A DNA stretch of 13,372 bases from Chlamydiota bacterium (lineage in GTDB: Bacteria > Chlamydiota > Chlamydiia > Chlamydiales > Rhabdochlamydiaceae), in NCBI GenBank assembly GCA_013041585.1, contig JABEVM010000042.1, positions 1 to 13,372 of the forward strand, written 5' to 3'. The position numbers were made by a program, and so were the translations under genes. Positions 7,953 through 13,372 of this stretch are shown here, in pieces (positions within the stretch are counted from its first letter, which is position 1; every line of letters starts with the position of its first letter). Under the pieces are notes generated by a model. The model did no database searches, was not told the DNA's origin, and saw nothing but the letters and a program-made list of their open reading frames with translations.

Positions 7953-7981
7953 TTGATTTTTCTTTTTTCCTAGCATGTAGT
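7953..7981 (+). promoter_or_regulatory. Candidate dnaX promoter
   Basis: TTGATT (7953-7958), a 17-nt spacer and TGTAGT (7976-7981) form a weak sigma70-type pair. Transcription would begin near 7988, giving a leader of about 32 nt to the ATG at 8020. A second -10-like box, TATACT at 7926-7931, has only a poor -35 (TTTCTC at 7903-7908). The surrounding 7914-7970 is very AT-rich with long T runs. Confidence 0.35.
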
Positions 7982-8019
7982 AGCATTACCTTATGGGATT
8001 TCTCGACAAAAAGAGCATC

Positions 8020-9471
8020 ATGAAAGAAATATATCAAACCCTTTCTCGCAAATATCGTCCTCAAAATTTTCAAACGATTACAGGCCAAGAAGCCATTGTA
8101 AAAACGTTAAAAAATGCCCTACGCCTTAAAAGGGTCTCCCACGCCTATCTTTTTTGCGGCTCTAGAGGAACGGGAAAAACCACCCTTGCTAGAGTCTTTG
8201 CAAAGGCCCTGCATTGCAGTAACATCCAAGAAGATCAGGAGCCTTGCAACCATTGTGAATCATGTCAAAACATCTCTTTAGGCAGGTCTTTAGATATCTT
8301 AGAAATCGACGGGGCCTCTCACCGAGGAATTGATGATATAAGACAAATTAACGAAACCGTTGCCTATGCGGCCTCATCTGGTAAATATAAAATTTACATT
8401 ATCGATGAAGTGCACATGCTGACAAAAGAGGCTTTTAACGCTCTATTAAAAACACTTGAAGAACCCCCTGAAAAAGTTGTCTTCTTCTTTGCGACAACAG
8501 AGCCTCATAAAGTTCCTGCAACCATTTTGAGCCGATGTCAAAGATTTGATTTACACAGACTTTCCATGGAATCGATTGTAGAAAAGCTCTCCCGCATTGC
8601 TAAAGATCTAGAAATCACTGTGGACGTTGATGGGCTCAAACTGATTGCACATGCAGCGGAAGGATCTTTGCGAGATGCAGAATCCCTTTTTGATCAACTG
8701 ATCTGCTACGCTGAAAACAACCTAAGTGTAGAGCTCATCAGAACTCATTTGGGAAGTCTTCCTAAAGAAACTTTTTTTAGCTTGGATAAAGCGATCCATG
8801 AGGAAAATTACTCATTTGCGCTGGAACTTACCGAAACCATTTTTTCGAGCGGAAAAGACTTAGGATATTTTGTAGAAGAACTCCTAGAGCATTTCCGTCT
8901 GATTCTGATCACGAAGCTGCACCCGAAAGATAGCTCTCTTCATTTCTTAAGTAAAAAAGACCTAGAGCAATATCAAAAAAATGCATCACTCTATACAAAA
9001 GAGCAGTGCATATACTTCCTTGATTTTCTACTAAACTTTCTACAGGAAGCGCAAAAGACGCCTTTCAAAAGAATTACCCTTGAAGCCCTCATCCTCCATC
9101 TTATACAAAATCGCAATCGTATCTCTCTGCCCGCTCTTATACAAAAACTCTCTATACTTGAGAAGTCTTTGCAGAGGGACGCAAAAGAGACTGCATTGCA
9201 AGAGCCTGTCTTGACACACTCTCCTCAGCAAGAAGAAACTCTTCAAGAGGATAACAAAAATGTGCAGGACGCCGCAACGAAAGTAGAAATTCTCCTCTCT
9301 AAGCAAGAGGAGAAAATAGTCATAGTAGAAACTGTGAAAGAAGCAGAGCCTGTTACTCCTCCTCCAAAGGAGAATAAACGAGACCCTAAGCAACTAAATA
9401 AATATGAGACCTTGCTACGCTTTGCTGCAGTAGAGCTAGAAGGCACTATTAATAAAGATCCAAGAAACTAA
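8020..9471 (+). CDS. dnaX: DNA polymerase III subunit gamma/tau (clamp loader ATPase)
   Basis: This 483-aa AAA+ protein is the clamp-loader motor that opens and loads the beta clamp. It shows Walker A GSRGTGKT (47-54), a four-cysteine zinc module (C66, C76, C79, C82), and Walker B IIDEVH with D129-E130. ATTEP serves as sensor 1, with the SRC arginine finger at 171-173 and sensor 2 GSLRDAE (215-221). Domain III follows to about residue 365. The rest is a low-complexity, Glu/Pro/Lys-rich linker ending in a short helix (KYETLLRFAAVELEG). It is shorter than E. coli tau (643 aa), as expected for a chlamydial DnaX. The frame opens at the ATG at 7993, but no Shine-Dalgarno precedes it. DnaX proteins usually begin a few residues before YQxLxRKYRP, so I prefer 8020, although AAAGAG there is a weak site. 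ybaB follows after 21 nt, a widely conserved pairing. Confidence 0.93.
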   Translation: MKEIYQTLSRKYRPQNFQTITGQEAIVKTLKNALRLKRVSHAYLFCGSRGTGKTTLARVFAKALHCSNIQEDQEPCNHCESCQNISLGRSLDILEIDGASHRGIDDIRQINETVAYAASSGKYKIYIIDEVHMLTKEAFNALLKTLEEPPEKVVFFFATTEPHKVPATILSRCQRFDLHRLSMESIVEKLSRIAKDLEITVDVDGLKLIAHAAEGSLRDAESLFDQLICYAENNLSVELIRTHLGSLPKETFFSLDKAIHEENYSFALELTETIFSSGKDLGYFVEELLEHFRLILITKLHPKDSSLHFLSKKDLEQYQKNASLYTKEQCIYFLDFLLNFLQEAQKTPFKRITLEALILHLIQNRNRISLPALIQKLSILEKSLQRDAKETALQEPVLTHSPQQEETLQEDNKNVQDAATKVEILLSKQEEKIVIVETVKEAEPVTPPPKENKRDPKQLNKYETLLRFAAVELEGTINKDPRN

Positions 9472-9492
9472 TAATTATAGGAGTGATCCATT

Positions 9493-9792
9493 ATGGGAAG
9501 CGGTTTTTCAAAAATGAAAAAACAAGCGAGGCTGTTAGAGCAGCAATTTTCGCAGATAAAAGAAGAACAACAGAAAATAAGTGTTGAAGGAACAAGCGGA
9601 GCCGGCCTTGTAAAAATCACAATCAACGGGGATAAGGAAATCAAAAGTATCCAGATAAAACCAGAGTGCGTTGATCCAAATGATGTAGAGGGATTACAAG
9701 ATCTGATTAAAGCGGCTTTTGAAGATGCCTCTAAGAAACTCCAAGAGCAAAATCCGGAGAACAATATTCCGGGACTGCCCTTTTCTTTCTAA
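9493..9792 (+). CDS. ybaB: YbaB/EbfC family nucleoid-associated protein
   Basis: This 99-aa protein matches the YbaB/EbfC family. Those are small dimeric, tweezer-shaped DNA-binding proteins encoded beside dnaX in many bacteria and linked to nucleoid organisation and recombination/repair. Features are an N-terminal coiled helix (MKKQARLLEQQFSQIKEEQ), the core strands VEGTSGAGLVKITINGDKEIK with the typical G-x-G-x-V pattern, and the IKPECVDPNDVEGLQDLIKAAFEDA segment. Its length is normal for the family. TAGGAG 9 nt before the ATG is a strong ribosome-binding site, and the gene sits 21 nt behind dnaX in the same transcript. It ends 3 nt from the stop of the convergent ptsI gene, leaving no room for an intergenic terminator. 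Confidence 0.93.
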   Translation: MGSGFSKMKKQARLLEQQFSQIKEEQQKISVEGTSGAGLVKITINGDKEIKSIQIKPECVDPNDVEGLQDLIKAAFEDASKKLQEQNPENNIPGLPFSF

Positions 9793-9795
9793 GTC

Positions 9796-11559
9796 CTAAA
9801 ATTCTTCAGGAAAGACCTTCCCGTATTTCTTGCGTATAAACTCATAGATCTGCTGCGAAGTAGAGAGTTGCAAGGCTTCTTTCGCATCTTGAGAGGTTTC
9901 TTGTAAACTACACTTTCTTACAATTTTCTTTACGAGAGAAATATAACGGGGAGGACAAGAGAAGTGTAAAATCCCAAGTCCTAGTAAAAGAGGGATAAAA
10001 AGTGGTTTATAAGCCACCTCTCCGCAAACAGAGAGCTTTTTGTTATGGACTTTAGACTCATGAACTAGCATTTGGATCATCCTCAGCATACTAGGATGAA
10101 ACGGGTCATGAAGATTGTGAACTGCAGGATTTGCTCTATCAACTGCAAGTGTATACTGCACGAGGTCATTTGTACCAATGGAGAAGAAATCACACTCTTT
10201 GGCTAGGATATCGCAGGTGAGTACAGCAGAGGGCACTTCCATCATACACCCAATTGGAATGTCTTCACGAATTTCCACTTCTTCGGCAATCATTTCTTTT
10301 TTTACATTTTCTAAGATTTTTTTCGTTTCTAAAACTTCTCTGACATCGGAGATAAGAGGAAGAAGGATCTGCACATCGCCATGCACTGCTGCGCGCAAGA
10401 TCGCCCTAAATTGAATTTTCAAAATTTCTTGGTTTTTTAAAAGAAAACGGATTCCCCTACATCCTAAAAAGGGATTTACTTCCTTTTCTTTGTAATAAAC
10501 AAGATCAGGGAACTTATCCCCTCCTAGGTCAAAAATACGGATCACAACAGGAAGTCCAGCCGCTTTCTCAATACAGCGCTTGTACATAGAATATTGTAAT
10601 TTTTCAGAGAGGAGAAAATTCCTATTTTGCAAAAGGAAATATTCTGTACGTACAAGTCCAATTCCGCCGGCTCCATACTTCGTAAGCATGTCGAGATCTG
10701 CAGCGCTCCCTACATTTGCTAAAACATGGACTTTCTCTCCATCTATAGTTTTAGCACATAGTTTGGACTCTTTTTCTAGCCGCTTTTCTTGGGTTATGAG
10801 CTTTTTTATGATCTTCTTATATTCAGCTAAAGTTTCCGGCCTTGGGTTGATAATCAGTTTTCCCTTAAAGCCATCTACGATGATAAAACAGTTTTGATAC
10901 TCTTGAATCTTACTGATTTCAATCCCAGTCACAAACGGAATCCCTTTTGCTTTCGCAATCAAGGCAGCGTGTGATGTAGAGCCACCGACTTCGGTAACAA
11001 TCCCCATAACATAGTCAACCTGAGCTGCCGCTGTATCTGAAGGAGAAATCTCTTGAGAAAAAATAATAGAGTTTTCCGGAATATGCACCATATTCGTTTT
11101 TCTCTCGGGAATAAGATGGCCGAGCACCCTTTGCGTTACATCCGTGACATCAGCAAACCTTTGACGAAAAATAGGATCCGTATTTTTAGAAAATCTTCTT
11201 TTATACTCCGTGATTATGGAAGTAAAAACAGATTCTGTATTCTGGTTACTTTCTCGGATTTTTTCTTCAACTTGGCTGGTAATAATAGGATCTTCTAGCA
11301 TTTGAATGTGAGTGTCGATAATTGTGACAGCTTCCGAGGATCCTTCCAAAATGAGGTGATCTTGAAGAGTTTCTAAATCTTTGCGACTGAAAAGAAGAGC
11401 ATTTCGATATCTTGCAATCTCATTGTCGATATCTCCCTTAGCAATCGAAAATTCAGGGACATCGTCTTCTTGTATGACAGGGAGAAAATAAGGAATACCT
11501 AGAGCAATGCCCTTACTGAGTGAAATACCTTGTAGATGAATCTCTCTCTCATCTTTCAC
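9796..11559 (-). CDS. ptsI: PTS enzyme I (phosphoenolpyruvate-protein phosphotransferase)
   Basis: Enzyme I takes phosphate from PEP and passes it to HPr. From the GTG at 11559 the protein is 587 aa, close to the usual ~575. Visible landmarks are the active-site H197 in GGSTSHAALIAKA, GLVRTEYF with R304, R341 and GGDK in the PEP-binding barrel, NPFLGCRGIR, E441-P in MMEVPSA, GTNDL with N464-D465, and catalytic C512 in VCGEVA. The N-terminal HPr-binding helices span about 35-150. The frame runs further upstream to an ATG at 11625, but that would overlap ptsH by 77 nt. The GTG has GGAG 9 nt upstream and overlaps the ptsH stop by only 11 nt, and QGISLSKGIALG then falls at the normal N-terminal position. 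No key residue is missing, so it should be active. It is the last gene of hprK-ptsH-ptsI. Confidence 0.94.
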   Translation of the reverse strand: MKDEREIHLQGISLSKGIALGIPYFLPVIQEDDVPEFSIAKGDIDNEIARYRNALLFSRKDLETLQDHLILEGSSEAVTIIDTHIQMLEDPIITSQVEEKIRESNQNTESVFTSIITEYKRRFSKNTDPIFRQRFADVTDVTQRVLGHLIPERKTNMVHIPENSIIFSQEISPSDTAAAQVDYVMGIVTEVGGSTSHAALIAKAKGIPFVTGIEISKIQEYQNCFIIVDGFKGKLIINPRPETLAEYKKIIKKLITQEKRLEKESKLCAKTIDGEKVHVLANVGSAADLDMLTKYGAGGIGLVRTEYFLLQNRNFLLSEKLQYSMYKRCIEKAAGLPVVIRIFDLGGDKFPDLVYYKEKEVNPFLGCRGIRFLLKNQEILKIQFRAILRAAVHGDVQILLPLISDVREVLETKKILENVKKEMIAEEVEIREDIPIGCMMEVPSAVLTCDILAKECDFFSIGTNDLVQYTLAVDRANPAVHNLHDPFHPSMLRMIQMLVHESKVHNKKLSVCGEVAYKPLFIPLLLGLGILHFSCPPRYISLVKKIVRKCSLQETSQDAKEALQLSTSQQIYEFIRKKYGKVFPEEF

Positions 11560-11830
11560 AACAGTCTTCTCCAAATTTATTTTCGAAAGCTTTTTCGAGC
11601 AAAGAGAGTGTATATTCCGCGTCATCGCCTTCTACCGTCACCGTGATCAGTGTATTTCTCTGTGCAGCGAGCATAAGTACACTCATGATACTACGCGCAT
11701 TAATTGTTTCATTTCGATACGTAAAATTCACCATAGATTTCGTTGGCTGCAAAATCTTTACTATCAAAGCAGCAGGCCTTGCATGCAATCCAAGTTCATT
11801 TCTAATTTTTATCTTTTTTACTAGCTTCAC
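11549..11830 (-). CDS. ptsH: Phosphocarrier protein HPr
   Basis: HPr relays phosphate from enzyme I to EIIA proteins through a histidine and is regulated by phosphorylation on a serine. From the GTG at 11830 it is 93 aa. His16 lies in GLHARPA, and the regulatory serine, Ser47, in NARSIMSVLML, corresponding to Ser46 of Firmicute HPr. Both sites are intact, consistent with the HPr kinase encoded just upstream. The frame extends to a TTG at 11863, giving an 11-residue N-terminal extension unknown in HPr. The GTG has AAGGA 10 nt upstream and gives the normal N-terminus (two residues before VKKIKIRNELG), so I chose it. It overlaps hprK by 29 nt and ptsI by 11 nt, which suggests translational coupling and balanced synthesis. 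The acidic, double-cysteine tail GEDCCER lies beyond the usual end. Confidence 0.92.
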   Translation of the reverse strand: MKLVKKIKIRNELGLHARPAALIVKILQPTKSMVNFTYRNETINARSIMSVLMLAAQRNTLITVTVEGDDAEYTLSLLEKAFENKFGEDCCER

Positions 11831-12776
11831 GTAAGCTTCTTCCTTGGCTCTGCCTTTTAGCAATTGTATCGAGCAATTTCACATTAAATTCTTTTGCTGA
11901 ATGATATCCCATTTCTTTTAAACGGTGATTCAAAGCAATCGTCTCTAAAAGTAACACTACATCTCTTCCCGGTTTTAAGGGAAGTATATGAAATGGAACA
12001 TTAATTCCTAAGATATCACAAAATTTTTCGTCAAGCCCTACACGATCATAGAAATGACGATCATCCCACGCTTCGAGTTTAACCACAAGATCAAGGCTCT
12101 TTACATCTCGCACGCACACGGCTCCATACAGATGGGCTACATTAATAATCCCAATCCCTCTGATCTCCATAAGGTGTCTTGTCAGCTCTGGGCCCGATCC
12201 TTCTAAGTAAGACCCCTCTCTCACTTTGACTCTCACGATATCATCAGAAATTAAGCGATGCCCTCTTTCAATAAGTCCAAGCGCCGCTTCACTTTTCCCG
12301 ACAGAAGAGTCTCCCTGGATCATCATCCCCACACCAAAGGCTTCCACCAAGGTACCATGACATGTCGTGCTTGGAGCAAATTCTTCGCTGAGTAAAAAAG
12401 TCATTTTGATGACAAGGTCCATCGTAGTCATGCTGGAGCGAAGTAGAGGGATTCCTTCTTCTTCACAAATGCTTACGAGTTCTTTCGGAGGACGGTAGCT
12501 TCTAGAAACCATGACAGCGGGAGTTTCTTTTGTAAGAATCCCTTTTAAACGTTCGATACGTGTCTTTACATCCAAGTCGCGCAAGAAAAATATTTCTACT
12601 TTTCCGAAAATTAAAATCCGTTTGGAGGCAAAATGTCTGAGATAGCCGGTGAGGCTAAGGCCTGGCCTTTGTACTTCGGGAACTCTAATAGCCCTTTTGA
12701 GCCCAGCCTTTCCGGTGAGTATTTCTAATTCCAAGTTTTTTTCATGTTCATCGAAAAAATCTTGTACAGAATACAT
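11802..12776 (-). CDS. hprK: HPr kinase/phosphorylase
   Basis: This 324-aa protein phosphorylates HPr on the regulatory serine and removes that phosphate by phosphorolysis. It usually responds to glycolytic intermediates and phosphate. The N-terminal HPrK_N domain spans about 1-130. The catalytic domain has H140 in CHGTLVEAFGVG, Walker A GDSSVGKSE (155-163, with Ser in place of the usual Gly at 158, which still fits GxxxxGKS), the acidic pair D178-D179, the signature MEIRGIGIINV (203-213) and R271 in KPGRD. Its length is near that of typical HPrK (about 310-320). AAGGA lies 7 nt upstream of the ATG. A 6-bp inverted repeat in the leader touches this box. It is the first gene of hprK-ptsH-ptsI and is transcribed divergently from ndh. 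Confidence 0.95.
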   Translation of the reverse strand: MYSVQDFFDEHEKNLELEILTGKAGLKRAIRVPEVQRPGLSLTGYLRHFASKRILIFGKVEIFFLRDLDVKTRIERLKGILTKETPAVMVSRSYRPPKELVSICEEEGIPLLRSSMTTMDLVIKMTFLLSEEFAPSTTCHGTLVEAFGVGMMIQGDSSVGKSEAALGLIERGHRLISDDIVRVKVREGSYLEGSGPELTRHLMEIRGIGIINVAHLYGAVCVRDVKSLDLVVKLEAWDDRHFYDRVGLDEKFCDILGINVPFHILPLKPGRDVVLLLETIALNHRLKEMGYHSAKEFNVKLLDTIAKRQSQGRSLREASKKDKN

Positions 12777-12786
12777 TTCTTATTCC

Positions 12787-12806
12787 TTCGTTACTTTGAC
12801 AACGAA
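12787..12806. promoter_or_regulatory. Inverted repeat in the hprK leader, touching the ribosome-binding site
   Basis: TTCGTT (12787-12792) and AACGAA (12801-12806) form a perfect 6-bp inverted repeat with an 8-nt centre. In hprK mRNA the repeat's downstream arm shares two bases with the AAGGA box (complement of 12784-12788). A second small repeat, GATGC/GCATC around seven T (12821-12837), lies just upstream. This could be a weak hairpin modulating translation or a protein-binding site; chance is possible. Confidence 0.3.
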
Positions 12807-12847
12807 ACTTTTGAAATAGGGATGCTTTTTTTGCATCACAAGCGTAG

Positions 12848-12876
12848 ATTTTACCCAGCAAGCTCTGTTTTTTAAA
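12848..12876 (-). promoter_or_regulatory. Candidate hprK-ptsH-ptsI promoter
   Basis: On the - strand TTTAAA (12876-12871, 4 of 6) is followed by 17 nt and TAAAAT (12853-12848, 5 of 6). The start would lie near 12841, giving a leader of about 65 nt. A second pair, TTGTGA (12841-12836) with TATTTC (12818-12813), also has a 17-nt spacer but a poor -10. I cannot choose firmly between them. Confidence 0.35.
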
Positions 12877-12892
12877 AGTAAAAACAAAAAAG

Positions 12893-12921
12893 TTAGAAAC
12901 TAAACTCGTTTTAGCTATGAT
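12893..12921 (+). promoter_or_regulatory. Candidate ndh promoter
   Basis: A good -10 box TATGAT (12916-12921, 5 of 6) is preceded at 17 nt by a poor -35, TTAGAA (12893-12898). The start would be near 12928, 32 nt before the ATG. It lies back to back with the hprK promoter candidate, with 16 bp between the two -35 boxes. Confidence 0.4.
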
Positions 12922-12959
12922 GGAGATATCTGTAAATCTACCCAAAAAAGAGTTACCTC

Positions 12960-13372
12960 ATGCACACAGAAGTATTAATCGTAGGGGGCGGCTTTGGAGG
13001 ACTCACTGCTGCTAAAGCCTTTCGGAAGACCTCAAGAGATGTCCTAATCGTAGACAAAACAAACCATCATCTTTTTCAACCTCTCCTCTATCAAATCGCA
13101 AGCGCTGCCATCTCTCCAAGGGAGATCGCGATCCCCATTCGAGAAATTTTCCGAAATGATGACAATATCCATGTCATTATGGGAGATGTGGAAAGCATCA
13201 ACAAAACCCGTAATGAAATCACTTTGGGCAACGGAGATAAAATTACGTTCACCTATCTCGTTCTCGCAGTCGGGGCAAAACATTCCTATTTTGGAAATGA
13301 GCGCTGGGAAGTATTTGCTCCTGGTCTCAAAACGGTTTCCGATGCAATTAAAATCCGTGAACAGCTTCTCAT
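12960..13372 (+). CDS. ndh: Type II NADH dehydrogenase (NDH-2), 5' part
   Basis: The frame is open from the ATG at 12960 to the right edge, giving the first 137 residues of a protein that is usually about 400-450 aa. It starts with an FAD-binding fold, VLIVGGGFGGLTAAK (GxGxxG at residues 9-14), then the NDH-2 hallmark NHHLFQPLLYQIASAAISP and, near residue 103, the second FAD contact YLVLAVGAKHSYFGN. NDH-2 is a single-subunit flavoprotein on the inner face of the membrane that passes electrons from NADH to quinone without pumping ions. The NADH-binding domain and C-terminal membrane-binding helices are outside the window, so other members of the pyridine nucleotide-disulphide family cannot be fully excluded. 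The LFQPLLYQ motif makes NDH-2 by far the best call. AAGAG lies 7 nt before the ATG. Confidence 0.88.
   Translation, partial: MHTEVLIVGGGFGGLTAAKAFRKTSRDVLIVDKTNHHLFQPLLYQIASAAISPREIAIPIREIFRNDDNIHVIMGDVESINKTRNEITLGNGDKITFTYLVLAVGAKHSYFGNERWEVFAPGLKTVSDAIKIREQLL

Noticed and set aside
8976..8982. A AAA AAT heptamer in frame in dnaX, a possible -1 frameshift site for a short gamma form
   Set aside because: The shifted frame stops at 9021-9023 inside domain III, which would remove part of the oligomerisation domain. No stem-loop or upstream Shine-Dalgarno-like stimulator stands out, and the gene is AT-rich, so A7 runs are expected.
9468..9764. 98-codon open frame antisense to ybaB
   Set aside because: Its Ser/Phe/Cys-rich composition is that of a reverse-strand shadow of a conserved gene, and it has no recognisable motif.
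9754..9772. CCGGA/TCCGG hairpin in ybaB as a possible ptsI terminator
   Set aside because: The stem is only 5 bp with a 9-nt loop and is followed on the - strand by a short ATTTTG, not a real T run.
12796..12801. Perfect TTGACA on the + strand in the hprK leader
   Set aside because: No -10-like sequence follows at 15-19 nt; it is part of the small inverted repeat.

Overview
The window reads as a piece of chlamydial chromosome, most likely from a non-Chlamydiaceae ('environmental') lineage. It is moderately AT-rich and densely packed, with many overlapping or nearly abutting genes, and it shows no mobile elements, tRNA, rRNA or CRISPR. I recall a dnaX-ybaB block next to ptsI-ptsH from Chlamydiaceae genomes. 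A type II NADH dehydrogenase and an HPr kinase next to ptsH/ptsI fit a related lineage with a somewhat larger metabolic repertoire. This placement rests on gene content and order that I remember, not on a database comparison. Most genes are conserved housekeeping types; the least explained are a lysine-rich small protein and a secreted LicD-like protein.

Region 1 (57-3078, + strand): an unrecognised, strongly basic 141-aa protein; a calcineurin-like metallophosphoesterase with its own sigma70-type promoter; a CxxCxxCC (YkgJ-type) metal-binding protein 18 nt behind it; then a signal-peptide-bearing LicD/fukutin-like protein whose DxD metal motif is degenerate. The region ends at a bidirectional terminator (3106-3133).

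Region 2 (7840-3133, - strand): a compact three-gene operon, in transcription order a 7TM-HD (PgpH-family) cyclic-di-AMP phosphodiesterase, an alpha-D-phosphohexomutase overlapping it by 11 nt, and a classical short-chain dehydrogenase 12 nt further on. A plausible promoter lies at 7885-7913, back to back with the dnaX promoter.

Region 3 (8020-9792, + strand): dnaX and ybaB, the conserved replication/recombination pair. ybaB is convergent with ptsI, with 3 nt between the stop codons.

Region 4 (12776-9796, - strand): hprK-ptsH-ptsI, each overlapping the next. This is a complete PEP -> EI -> HPr phosphorelay plus the kinase/phosphorylase that modifies HPr on serine. No sugar permease (EIIC) is present in the window, so the system looks regulatory. 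Divergent from hprK, a type II NADH dehydrogenase (ndh) starts at 12960 and runs off the right edge.

For six genes I moved the start downstream from the longest open frame: 553, 3924, 5694, 7840, 11559 and 11830. The choices rest on ribosome-binding sites, a promoter position, or family length. For dnaX I chose 8020 on family length. No gene-free stretch exceeds 300 bases.
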